The notes under the pieces: generated by a model | Told to the model about the DNA's origin: nothing | Databases searched by the model: none | The model's input: only the letters and a program-made list of their open reading frames with translations | Position numbers and translations under genes: made by a program | Assembly (NCBI GenBank): GCA_036275365.1 | Contig: DASUDX010000069.1 | Span: 1-31,884 of the forward strand | Source: DASUDX01 sp036275365 | GTDB taxonomy: Bacteria > Pseudomonadota > Gammaproteobacteria > Nevskiales > Nevskiaceae | Direction of reading: 5' to 3' | DNA length: 31,884 nt | In this document: positions 23,912 to 31,884 of the stretch, piece after piece | Position numbering within the stretch: position 1 is the first letter of the stretch | Layout: each line of letters begins with the position of its first letter

Positions 23912-26407
23912 ATGCCCGACCCGCTGGCCGGTTATGCCGCGCGCCTCGGCCTGCCCGCCGCCAGCGGCGCGGCGCCCAGCGATGCCTTCGAGCAGCTGCA
24001 CCAGGACCTGCTGCGCCGCGAGGAAGGCCGCGAGGCCAGCGCCGATCCGGTGGTGGAGGCCAGCATCGCGGCCCGCGCGGCGCTGGCCCTGGGCCCGCTG
24101 CGCCAGGCCCTGGCGGTGGATGTGAAGGGCCGCAACCGGCTGGTCACCACCCCGCCGCTGGCGCGCGCCCACATGTCGCCGCGGCCGTGGTCGACCAACC
24201 CCCTGACGCGGGGTCTGCAGCGCCTGCGCGAGCGCTGGTTCGGCCGGCGCGGACGGCTGATCGCCGGCAGCGACGAGGTGCACCCGGACTCGCCCGATCC
24301 GCGCGGCCGCTGGCGCGGCGCCGCCACCACCCGGCGGCTGATCCTGGTGGCCCTGGTGCTGGCCCAGACCTGGCTCGCCAGCTATTTCATGACCGCGATC
24401 CTGCCCCACCACGGCCAGCACCCGCTGGAAGCGGTGCTGATGGTGCTCTACGCGGTTCTGTTCGCCTGGGTCGGCGCCGGGTTCTGGACCGCGCTGATGG
24501 GCTTCTGGGCACTGATCTGGGGCGGTGACCGCTACGCCATCTCGCGCAGCGCCCCGGCCGATGCGCCGATCGATCCGGCGGCCCGTACCGGCCTGATCAT
24601 GCCGATCTGCAACGAGGATGTGGCGCGGGTCTTCGCCGGCCTGCGCGCCACCTACGACTCGCTGGCACGGGCCGGCGCCCGCGAGCACTTCGATCTGTTC
24701 ATCCTCAGCGACACCAGCGATCCGGACACCCGGGTGGCCGAGCTCGAGGCCTGGCGCGATCTGTGCCGCCAGGTGCATGGCTTCGGCCACATCCACTACC
24801 GGCGCCGCACCAACCGCATCAAGCGCAAGAGCGGCAATGTCGCCGACTGGTGCCGGCGCTGGGGCAGCCGCTTCAAGTACTTCATCGTGCTCGACGCCGA
24901 CAGCGTGATGAGCGGCGCCTGCCTCAAGCGCCTGGTGCAGCTGATGGAGGCCAACCCCAACGCCGGCATCATCCAGACCGCACCGATCGCGGCCGGCCGC
25001 GAGACGCTCTACTCGCGCATCCAGCAGTTCGCCACCCGCGTCTACGGCCCGCTGTTCACCGCCGGGCTGCACTTCTGGCAGCTCGGCGAGAGCCATTACT
25101 GGGGCCACAACGCGATCATCCGCACCGCCCCGTTCATGCGTCACTGTGCGCTGGGCCGCCTGCCCGGTCGCGGCGCGCTGGCCGGCGAGATCCTCAGCCA
25201 CGACTTCGTCGAGGCGGCGCTGATGCGGCGGGCCGGCTGGGCGGTGTGGATCGCCTATGACCTGCCCGGTTCGTACGAGGAGATGCCGCCCAATCTGCTC
25301 GACGAGCTCAAGCGTGACCGCCGCTGGTGCCAGGGCAATCTGCAGAACTTCAAGCTGTTCACCGCCCAGGGCCTGCACCCGGCCCACCGCGCGGTGTTCA
25401 TGACCGGGGTGATGGCCTATCTCTCGGCCCCGCTGTGGTTCCTGTTCCTGGCGCTGTCCACGGCCCTGCTCGCCCTGCATGTGCTGAGCGAGCCCACCTA
25501 CTTCTCGCAGCCCAACCAGCTGTTTCCCACCTGGCCGGAATGGCGGCCGGAGTGGGCGCTGCGTCTGTTCGGCGGCACCATGACCCTGCTGTTCCTGCCC
25601 AAGGTGCTGGCGGTGCTGCTGCAGCTGCTGCGTCCGCAGCAGCTGCGCGGATTTGGCGGGCCGCTGCGGCTGCTCGCCAGCCTGGCGCTGGAGGTGCTGT
25701 TCTCGGCCCTGCTGGCGCCGGTGCGCATGCTCTTCCACACCCGTTTCGTGGTCAGTGCGCTGCTCGGCATCGCCATCCAGTGGAAATCGCCGCCGCGCGA
25801 GGACAGCGCCACCCCCTGGGGCGAGGCCCTGCGCCACCACGGCGGCGGCACCCTGCTCGGCTGCCTGTGGCTGGGCGGGGTGTACTGGCTGGAGCCGGCC
25901 TTCCTGGCCTGGCTGCTGCCGGTGGCGGGCAGCCTGATCCTGGCGGTGCCGCTGTCGGTGCTCAGCTCGCGGGTGGGGCTGGGGCGCTGGTGCCGCGAGC
26001 GCCGGCTGTTCCTGATTCCGGAGGAGAGCCTGGCGCCGCGCGAGCTGCGCTGGCTGCGCCTGGCCCTGCGGCGGACCCGGCGCGCCTACAGCGGCTTCAC
26101 CGAGGCGGTGGTGGACCCCCTGGTCAACGGGCTGGTCGCCGCGCAGGGGCTGATCCGCGAGCGGCTGCCGGCGGCCACCCGCGGCGAGCGGCTGCGGCTG
26201 GCGGAGCTCGCCTTCAGCGCCGGACCGCAGGCGCTCTCGCCGGCCGAGCGCAACACCCTGCTATCGGACCCGCGCGCGCTCAGCGGCCTGCATCAGCGGG
26301 TGTGGACCGTAGCCGGTGCCCATGCGGACTGGCAGGCACCGCGCGCGGCGGTTCAGGGCGAGGCCGCCTGCACCAGCCGGAATCCGGTCCAGACATTGCG
26401 GCTGTAG
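23912..26407 (+). CDS. opgH: OpgH (MdoH), membrane glucan glucosyltransferase
   Basis: OpgH polymerises UDP-glucose into beta-glucan and moves it across the inner membrane. From ATG 23912 it is 831 residues; GTG 23891 would add seven, and neither has a good Shine-Dalgarno site. Two helices (about 142-163 and 175-204) precede the cytoplasmic GT2 domain, which has IMPICNED (229-236), DAD (328-330), the catalytic base Asp431 in LSHDFVEA, and RDRRW (468-472). About six further helices follow (from about 490 to 700). Similarity to E. coli OpgH is high through QFATRVYGPLFTAGLHFWQ and its surroundings. The last 17 codons and the stop overlap, tail to tail, the 3' end of the facing kinase gene by 55 bp. 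Confidence 0.96.
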   Translation: MPDPLAGYAARLGLPAASGAAPSDAFEQLHQDLLRREEGREASADPVVEASIAARAALALGPLRQALAVDVKGRNRLVTTPPLARAHMSPRPWSTNPLTRGLQRLRERWFGRRGRLIAGSDEVHPDSPDPRGRWRGAATTRRLILVALVLAQTWLASYFMTAILPHHGQHPLEAVLMVLYAVLFAWVGAGFWTALMGFWALIWGGDRYAISRSAPADAPIDPAARTGLIMPICNEDVARVFAGLRATYDSLARAGAREHFDLFILSDTSDPDTRVAELEAWRDLCRQVHGFGHIHYRRRTNRIKRKSGNVADWCRRWGSRFKYFIVLDADSVMSGACLKRLVQLMEANPNAGIIQTAPIAAGRETLYSRIQQFATRVYGPLFTAGLHFWQLGESHYWGHNAIIRTAPFMRHCALGRLPGRGALAGEILSHDFVEAALMRRAGWAVWIAYDLPGSYEEMPPNLLDELKRDRRWCQGNLQNFKLFTAQGLHPAHRAVFMTGVMAYLSAPLWFLFLALSTALLALHVLSEPTYFSQPNQLFPTWPEWRPEWALRLFGGTMTLLFLPKVLAVLLQLLRPQQLRGFGGPLRLLASLALEVLFSALLAPVRMLFHTRFVVSALLGIAIQWKSPPREDSATPWGEALRHHGGGTLLGCLWLGGVYWLEPAFLAWLLPVAGSLILAVPLSVLSSRVGLGRWCRERRLFLIPEESLAPRELRWLRLALRRTRRAYSGFTEAVVDPLVNGLVAAQGLIRERLPAATRGERLRLAELAFSAGPQALSPAERNTLLSDPRALSGLHQRVWTVAGAHADWQAPRAAVQGEAACTSRNPVQTLRL

Positions 26408-28416
26408 GCGGAGAAGGGATCGCGCTGGCTGCTGCGCAGCGCCATCACATCCTCCTGCCAGGAGCCGCCGCGCACCACCAGGTTGGTGGTCTCATCGAGC
26501 GGGCTGGCGCAGCGCTGGGCTTCACCGGCGCTGAGCGCGGCGTAGCGCGAGCAGGTCCACTCCCGGACATTGCCGGCGGTGTCGTAGAGGCCGAAGGGGC
26601 TGGCCGGGAATCGCCCCACCGGCGCGGGCTGGGTGGGCAGGCGCGGCGGGCAGCCGGCGCACTCGGCGTGTCCGGCGAGGAAGCTCTCGCCCCACCAGTA
26701 GGCGCTGCGGCTGCCGGCGCGGGCGGCGTACTCCCACTCGGCCTCGGTGGGCAGACGCACGCTGCGGCCGGTCTGCCCGGCCAGCCACTCGGCGAATGCC
26801 TGGGCATCGGCCGCAGAGACGCAGACCACCGGGCTGTTGTCATCCTGGGCATAGCCCGGTGCTTCCCACGATCCGCTGCGGCCGGCGCCGGCGCAGGGGT
26901 ACTGCGCCCAGGCCGGATTGCGGTAGCCACTGTGGGCGACGAACAGGCGGAACTGGCCGACGGTGACCTCGTGACGGCTGACCGCCAGCGGTGCCAGCGT
27001 CACCACCGCCGGTGGCCGCTCGTTGGCGCGCCCGCTGCTGCTGCCGATCTCCACCGTGCCGCCGGCCAGCGGCGCCCATTGCGGCAGGAGCTGGCGTTCG
27101 CTTGGCGAGAGCGGCGGCCGCCGGCTGCCGGCGGCCGGGGCCACCGCCTCGGCGCGCAGCGGCGGGGTGTAGGGCTCGGGCGGACGCAACAGCAGGAAGG
27201 CCAGACCGGCCAGCAGCAGCGCCGCCGCCCACAGCAGGGGGCTGCGCAGCAGGCCAGCGGGTCGGGTCGCGGGCGGTGCCGTGACCGGCGCGGTGACCGC
27301 GGTGACCGCGGCGGCCGGTGCGGCGGGACGCGGCGGCGGGGTGTCCTGCAGGGTCGGGCCCTCGCCGGGGGCCACGGTCGGACTCGGTGCCGCCGCGGCC
27401 GCCGCCGTGGTCACCGTCTGCGCATCGGTGACCGGTGAGTGGATCTCGTCGAGGAAGGCGTCCAGCTCGGCCAGCAGGGCGTCCACGCTCGACAGCCGCT
27501 GCTCCGGCTTGAGTGCCAGTGCCTTCTGCAGGGCCGGCCGCAGCGCGCGCGGAATCTGCCCCCACAGGCTGTGCTCGAGGCTGGCCAGGCCGTCCTCCAC
27601 CAGGCGGTCCAGCGGCAGCGGCGGCGCCTGCCCGCCGATGGTGCGGAACAGCGAGGCGGCGACCCCGTAGATATCGGTCCAGGGCCCCTGCCCGCCCTTG
27701 CGCTGGTACTGCTCGAGCGGTGCATAGCCCTCGGTGAGCACCACCGAGAGACTGCGCTGACCGCTGCCGAGCGCCTGACGGGCGGCGCCGAAGTCGAGCA
27801 GGATCGGTCGGCCCACGGCGGCGAGATAGATGTTCTGCGGCTTGATGTCCCGGTGCAGCACGCCCTTTTCGTGCACATAGCGCAGGCCGTCGATGATCGG
27901 CCGGAACAGGGCGATGGCCAGCGGCGCGTCGAGCACCGGGCGCACGGCGTGGAAGTACCCGTCGAGGGAGAGGCCCTCGTAGTAGTCCATCACCAGGTAG
28001 GCGGTGTCGTTGGCGTTGAAGAAGGACCGCACCCGCACGATGTTGGGGTGGTCCAGCGCGGCGACGATGCGCGCCTCGCGCAGGAACTGCTCGCGGCCGA
28101 CATCGAAGGCCTTGCGGTTGTCCTGGGTGTGGACGGTGATGCCCAGCGCCAGCGGCACCCGGGCGGCGATCTCCGGCGGCAGGAACTCCTTGATCGCCAC
28201 CCGCTGCTGGAGATTGACGTCCCAGCCCAGATAAGTGATGCCGAATCCGCCCGGGCTGCCGAGCACACGGCCGACCCGGTACTGGCCGGCCAGCAGGGTG
28301 CCGTGCGGAAGAAACAGCGGCGAGCGCGCCTGGGATTCGTCGTAGCCACAGGCGGGGCAGATGGCCTCGCCATCCTTGCGCTTGAAACAACCCGGGCAGT
28401 GCTTCTGGTATTTCAA
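26353..28416 (-). CDS. Transmembrane Ser/Thr kinase with N-terminal zinc ribbon and C-terminal SUMF1/FGE-like domain (paralogue 1)
   Basis: A 687-residue protein. Residues 7-23 form a CPGC...CPAC zinc-ribbon-like knuckle (Cys 7, 10, 20, 23). The Hanks-type kinase domain (about 46-325) has GSPGGFG at 53-59, Lys76, Glu114, HRDIKPQN at 188-195 and DFG at 208-210, so it should be active. A Pro/Ala/Thr-rich linker leads to one membrane helix (about 392-410). The outer domain (about 445-685) has SUMF1-type motifs RLPTEAEWEYAARAG, GLYDTAGNVREW and VVRGGSW but lacks the catalytic cysteine pair of true formylglycine-generating enzymes. The start is TTG at 28416, supported by AGGAAG 8 nt upstream and by alignment with its neighbour. 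Substrate and ligand are unknown. Confidence 0.9.
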   Translation of the reverse strand: MKYQKHCPGCFKRKDGEAICPACGYDESQARSPLFLPHGTLLAGQYRVGRVLGSPGGFGITYLGWDVNLQQRVAIKEFLPPEIAARVPLALGITVHTQDNRKAFDVGREQFLREARIVAALDHPNIVRVRSFFNANDTAYLVMDYYEGLSLDGYFHAVRPVLDAPLAIALFRPIIDGLRYVHEKGVLHRDIKPQNIYLAAVGRPILLDFGAARQALGSGQRSLSVVLTEGYAPLEQYQRKGGQGPWTDIYGVAASLFRTIGGQAPPLPLDRLVEDGLASLEHSLWGQIPRALRPALQKALALKPEQRLSSVDALLAELDAFLDEIHSPVTDAQTVTTAAAAAAPSPTVAPGEGPTLQDTPPPRPAAPAAAVTAVTAPVTAPPATRPAGLLRSPLLWAAALLLAGLAFLLLRPPEPYTPPLRAEAVAPAAGSRRPPLSPSERQLLPQWAPLAGGTVEIGSSSGRANERPPAVVTLAPLAVSRHEVTVGQFRLFVAHSGYRNPAWAQYPCAGAGRSGSWEAPGYAQDDNSPVVCVSAADAQAFAEWLAGQTGRSVRLPTEAEWEYAARAGSRSAYWWGESFLAGHAECAGCPPRLPTQPAPVGRFPASPFGLYDTAGNVREWTCSRYAALSAGEAQRCASPLDETTNLVVRGGSWQEDVMALRSSQRDPFSAYSRNVWTGFRLVQAASP

Positions 28417-28477
28417 CCGATGGGCTTCCTGTCGCGGGGGAACAGCGATCCCCGCATTCTAGGCAGGAAGCAGCGGT

Positions 28478-30853
28478 TCAGGAATCCTCCCGCAGCAGGC
28501 GGAAGCCGGTCCAGCTGTTGCGGCGGTCGATGGCCAGCGGCTCGCGGGCGCTGCTGCGGGCCGCCTCGGCGGGCTGGCGGGTGGAGCCGCCGCGCACGCT
28601 GGCGAGGCCCTGTTCGAGCCCGCCGCAGCGGCGGACCTCCGCGCGGTCGAGAGGGGCGTAGGCCGAGCAGGTCCACTCGGCGACATTGCCGAGGATCTCG
28701 TGGAGGCCGTAAGGGTTGGCGGGCAAGCTGCCCACCGGCAGCGGCTCGCTGCGGCTGGAGCCCGGGCAGCCGTCGCAGGGGGCGTACTCCGCCGAGTAGG
28801 TCTCGCCCCACCAGTAGCGGCTGCGGGTATCGCCGCGCGCGGCGTATTCCCACTCGGCCTCGGTCGGCAGGCGGTAGCGCTCGCCGCGCCGCTCGCTCAA
28901 CCACGCCGCATAGGCCAGGGCATCGCGCAGGCTCACGCAGGTGACCGGGTCCTCGGCGCTGCGGCGCCCGCCGGGCTCATCCCAGTCCGGCAGGCGCGGG
29001 CCGGCGCTCTCGCAGGGGTAGTTGGCCCAGGCCGGATTGCGGTAGCCGCTCTGCTCGACGAAACGGGCGAACTCCCCCACCGTGGTCTCGGTCTGGGCGA
29101 TCTGCAGGGCGGCCAGGGTCTGCTCACTCAGCGGGCGCTCGTCGGCCTCGCCATCGCCCTGCAGATCCCCCATGCGCAGCCGCCCGGGCGGCAGGCGCCG
29201 CATCAGCGGAGCCGGCACCGGCGGCTCGACCGCCGCCGCGGGCGTCGCGGGGCTGAGTGCAGGCAGCGGTGGCGAGACCGCGGCCAGTGGCGCGGCCTGC
29301 GGCGCGGTGGAGAGGGTGGAGGCCGAGCGCTGCACCGGCTGCGCCCGCCAGACCAGGGCGGCGATCAGCCCGAGCCCGAGCAGGGCCAGCGCCAGCGCGA
29401 TCCACGGCGCGCGCCGCGGCGGCAGGCGCGAAGCCACCACGGCATCCTGCAGATCAGGGGCGCGCGCCAGCGGCGCGGGCACCTCCGGCGGCAGCAGCGG
29501 CGGCTCGCGCCATTGGCGCAGCGTCGCCGCGACGGTCTCGACGGGCGCCGCCATCGCCGCCTCCCGTGCACTCGATGCGGCGGGGATCGATGGCGGCGTC
29601 GGCGCCGCGGTGACCGGCTCGGGGTCGCGGTCCATCCGGATCTCGGGCCCCGCGGACGGCGCCTGGAAAGCCTCGAGCACCGGCGCGGGCGGTGGCGGAT
29701 CGGCCTCGCTGAGCTCGGCGGACCGCAGCGGGCGAGCCGGGGCCGCACCGGTATCGAACGCCATCGGCAGTTCCCCTCGGGACGGCCGGGTGGTCACCGC
29801 ATCGTCCTCCACCGGGTCGGGCCGGCGTGGAGGCTCGTCCGCACGCGGCTCCAGGGGCGCCGGTGCCGGCTGGGCGGCCAGCGCGTCCAGCGCCGGGCGA
29901 CAGGCGTCCAGCGCCTCGGCGAAGGCCGCAGCGGTCTGGAAGCGCTGCTCGGGCTTGACGGCGAGGGCCTTGGACAAGGCCGGCCGCAGTGGCTCGGGCA
30001 CCCCGGCCCAGCCCCCGGCCTCCACCGGATCCTGGCCCAGACGATCCAGCGCGATCGGGGGGGCGTGGCCGGTGATCATGCGGTACAGCGTCGCAGCGGC
30101 ACCGTAGACATCGGTCCAAGGGCCCTGCTGGGCGCGGCGCTGATACTGCTCCAGCGGCGCGTAGCCCTCGGTGAGCACCACCGACAGGCTCTGGGCGCGA
30201 TCCCCGGTCGCCTGCCGGGCCGCGCCGAAGTCGAGCACGATCGGGCGACCGATCGACGCTAGATAAATGTTGTGCGGCTTGAGATCGCGATGCAGCACCC
30301 CGCGCTCATGCACATACTGCAGGCCATCGAGCACGGGGCCGATCAGCGGCACCGCGAGGTGGGCGTCAATGGTGTGGCGCAGGGTGGCCAGATAGCCGCC
30401 GAGGGTGATGCCCTCGTAGTAGTCCATCACCAGGTAGACCGTGCCATTGGCGCTGAAGAAGTTGCGCACCCGCACGATGTTGGGGTGATCGAAGCGCGCG
30501 ACGATGCGGGCCTCGCGGAGAAACTGCTCCTTGCCGGCCTCGAAGATCGGCGCCTCGTCAGGGCCGTGCACGGTGACGGTCTGGTCGCCGCTGCTGCGGG
30601 TGGCGATGTCGCGCGGCAGGTATTCCTTGATCGCCACCCGTTGCTGGAGATTGATGTCCCAGCCGAGGTAGGTGATCCCGAACCCCCCGGGACGGCCCAG
30701 CACCCGCCCCACCCGGTACTGCCCGCCGATGATCACGCCGTGCGGCAGGAACAGCCCGGACCGGTCCTGCGACTCGTCATAGCCACAGCGCGGGCAGATC
30801 GCCTCGCCGGCCTTGAACTGGAAACAACCCGGGCAGTGCTTCTGAAAGCTCAC
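28478..30853 (-). CDS. Transmembrane Ser/Thr kinase with N-terminal zinc ribbon and C-terminal SUMF1/FGE-like domain (paralogue 2)
   Basis: A 791-residue paralogue of the next gene downstream, with the same domain order. Zinc-ribbon cysteines are 7, 10, 20 and 23. The kinase domain (about 46-320) has GRPGGFG at 53-59, Lys76, Glu114, HRDLKPHN at 188-195 and DFG at 208-210. A Pro/Ala-rich acidic linker of about 160 residues, more than twice as long as in paralogue 1, precedes a membrane helix at about 484-502. The SUMF1-like domain (553-788) has RLPTEAEWEYAARGD, GLHEILGNVAEW and VRGGS, again without the FGE cysteine pair. GTG 30853 has AAGGGA about 7 nt upstream. A TACAAT -10 lies about 58 bp before it. 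It probably heads a two-gene operon, with a 61-nt gap. Confidence 0.9.
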   Translation of the reverse strand: MSFQKHCPGCFQFKAGEAICPRCGYDESQDRSGLFLPHGVIIGGQYRVGRVLGRPGGFGITYLGWDINLQQRVAIKEYLPRDIATRSSGDQTVTVHGPDEAPIFEAGKEQFLREARIVARFDHPNIVRVRNFFSANGTVYLVMDYYEGITLGGYLATLRHTIDAHLAVPLIGPVLDGLQYVHERGVLHRDLKPHNIYLASIGRPIVLDFGAARQATGDRAQSLSVVLTEGYAPLEQYQRRAQQGPWTDVYGAAATLYRMITGHAPPIALDRLGQDPVEAGGWAGVPEPLRPALSKALAVKPEQRFQTAAAFAEALDACRPALDALAAQPAPAPLEPRADEPPRRPDPVEDDAVTTRPSRGELPMAFDTGAAPARPLRSAELSEADPPPPAPVLEAFQAPSAGPEIRMDRDPEPVTAAPTPPSIPAASSAREAAMAAPVETVAATLRQWREPPLLPPEVPAPLARAPDLQDAVVASRLPPRRAPWIALALALLGLGLIAALVWRAQPVQRSASTLSTAPQAAPLAAVSPPLPALSPATPAAAVEPPVPAPLMRRLPPGRLRMGDLQGDGEADERPLSEQTLAALQIAQTETTVGEFARFVEQSGYRNPAWANYPCESAGPRLPDWDEPGGRRSAEDPVTCVSLRDALAYAAWLSERRGERYRLPTEAEWEYAARGDTRSRYWWGETYSAEYAPCDGCPGSSRSEPLPVGSLPANPYGLHEILGNVAEWTCSAYAPLDRAEVRRCGGLEQGLASVRGGSTRQPAEAARSSAREPLAIDRRNSWTGFRLLREDS

Positions 30854-30910
30854 GTGTGCGTCCCTTGTGCGGCGACCGCCGCCTCACCGGACCCCTGCCC
30901 GGACCGCTCG

Positions 30911-30916
30911 ATTGTA
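30911..30916 (-). promoter_or_regulatory. Candidate -10 element of the kinase operon
   Basis: TACAAT on the minus strand has one mismatch to TATAAT and would start a leader of about 50 nt before the GTG at 30853. A matching -35 is not seen in the very GC-rich upstream sequence, so an activator or an alternative sigma factor may be needed. Confidence 0.45.
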
Positions 30917-30966
30917 GGGCCAGCGCCAGCCATCGCCGCGCCCGGGTGGCGGGGCCGCCGCCGCCC

Positions 30967-30999
30967 GCTCCCGCGGGAGCTGTCGCGGCCTGCGGCCGC
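30967..30999. repeat. Pair of adjacent palindromes, REP-like, between the rRNA operon and the kinase operon
   Basis: GCTCCCGCGGGAGC (30967-30980) is a perfect 14-bp palindrome. GCGGCC-TGC-GGCCGC (30985-30999) follows 4 bp later. The combination of a GGGAGC head with a short GC-rich stem is like REP elements of pseudomonads and xanthomonads. Only one copy is seen in the window, so repetition in the genome is untested. Confidence 0.35.
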
Positions 31000-31049
31000 A
31001 CGCCTGGCGCGGTCAGTCGAGGGCTCGGGGTGCCGGGTTTTTTGTGGAT

Positions 31050-31095
31050 CCGGAAGAAAAGAAAAACCCCCGACGCGGGTAGCGTTGGGGGTTTT
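31050..31095 (-). terminator. Rho-independent terminator of the rRNA operon
   Basis: On the minus strand a 9-bp arm AAAACCCCC, one mismatch, and a 4-bp ACGC/GCGT stem enclose a 5-nt loop (31063-31095). The hairpin is followed by a T-rich tract TTTTTCTTTTCTTCC. It lies 9 nt after the 5S rRNA. It is the only textbook intrinsic terminator, with a full U-tract, found in the window. Confidence 0.9.
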
Positions 31096-31103
31096 GGTTA
31101 AGA

Positions 31104-31218
31104 GCCTGGCGGTGTCCTACTCTCGCATGGTCTTGCCACACTATCATTGGCGCTGAGTCGTTTCACTTCTGTGTTCGGGAAGGGAACAGGTGGTTCCAAC
31201 TCGCTATGGCCGCCAGGC
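31104..31218 (-). rRNA. rrf: 5S ribosomal RNA
   Basis: The 115-nt minus-strand sequence starts and ends with pairing arms GCCTGGC (31218-31212) and GCCAGGC (31110-31104), forming helix I. Internal hallmarks are TTCCCGAACACAGAAGTGAAAC and the loop segment AATGATAGTGTGG, the first of which is given here only in part: CCCGAACACAGAAGTGAAAC. The end may extend by a base or two. It is the last gene of the rRNA operon. Confidence 0.96.
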
Positions 31219-31321
31219 AAAGCGGCTGGCTGCAGCGATGGGTTGCTGTAGCCGGAATGGGGTTTGAAGTCGAACGGGTATTGGCTGGTGAGCTCAATGC
31301 CACAGTGATTGACGGTGAAGG

Positions 31322-31341
31322 TTCTTGCGAGGTCGCAAGAA
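31322..31341. repeat. Perfect inverted repeat in the 23S-5S spacer
   Basis: TTCTTGCGA and TCGCAAGAA flank a GG centre, giving up to nine pairs in DNA (about eight with a realistic loop in RNA). It lies midway in the 138-nt spacer between 5S and 23S, so it is a reasonable candidate for an RNase processing hairpin. Nothing else recognisable, such as a tRNA gene, is in this spacer. Confidence 0.55.
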
Positions 31342-31356
31342 TGTTTGAGCGTTATA

Positions 31357-31884
<528 letters not shown>

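Noticed and set aside
23663..25840. 725-codon open frame on the minus strand opposite opgH
   Set aside because: Low-complexity Gln/Arg/Ala/Gly product; opgH on the other strand is conserved throughout.
27330..27420. Triplet-like GC repeats in the kinase linker
   Set aside because: They encode the Ala/Pro-rich linker and vary in sequence; not a true tandem repeat or CRISPR.
28434..28455. Six-base-pair hairpin between the two kinase genes
   Set aside because: Short arms with a ten-base loop and no T-run; expected by chance in such GC-rich sequence, so not called a terminator.
27439..28944. 501-codon plus-strand frame opposite the kinase pair
   Set aside because: It spans the gap between the two kinase genes and turns into an Arg/Gly/Ser-rich string, with no ribosome binding site or domain.
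26353..30853. Type VI secretion regulator PpkA as identity of the kinases
   Set aside because: PpkA also pairs a kinase with other domains, but no type VI secretion gene is nearby and the zinc ribbon plus SUMF1-like architecture does not match it.

Overview
This is a high-GC (roughly two-thirds G+C by eye) chromosomal window from a gammaproteobacterium. Four things point there: RNase T with the E. coli-numbered active site, the opgGH pair, a class A RNase P RNA lying between rsmI and the mraZ-led dcw cluster, and rsmI divergent from lpoA-yraN. The gene order and GC content would suit the Lysobacterales/Xanthomonadales or Nevskiales side of the class. That placement is an inference; the partial 23S rRNA would settle it.

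Layout. (1) 1-11134, minus strand: the dcw operon mraZ-rsmH-ftsL-ftsI-murE-murF-mraY-murD-ftsW-murG (murG cut by the window edge). Most junctions are 1-4 nt overlaps. It encodes the cytoplasmic and lipid-linked steps of peptidoglycan precursor synthesis plus the septal synthase FtsW-FtsI and divisome protein FtsL. A candidate promoter and a 10-bp-periodic MraZ operator precede mraZ. (2) 11398-12660, minus: rnpB tucked 7 nt behind rsmI. (3) 12696-19059, plus: an LpoA-like regulator of peptidoglycan synthases and YraN, then a metabolic group made of a GlcD-type FAD-linked oxidase, a wax ester synthase/DGAT, the ribosome-rescue factor ArfB and a zinc alcohol dehydrogenase. (4) argG (minus), divergent from rnt and a membrane-anchored beta-propeller protein of the SMP-30/MRJP type. 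(5) opgG-opgH, for osmoregulated periplasmic glucan synthesis. (6) 26353-30853, minus: two tandem paralogous membrane Ser/Thr kinases. (7) 31050-31884, minus: the 3' end of an rRNA operon (23S end, spacer, 5S, terminator).

Much of the window concerns the cell envelope. The least ordinary part is the tandem kinase pair. Each protein has a four-cysteine zinc ribbon, an apparently active Hanks-type kinase, a low-complexity linker, one membrane helix and a C-terminal SUMF1/FGE-like domain that lacks the catalytic cysteines of true formylglycine-generating enzymes but keeps six cysteines in common. They look like transmembrane sensor kinases of unknown ligand, possibly formed by a tandem duplication. 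No CRISPR array, insertion sequence, prophage or tRNA gene was seen.
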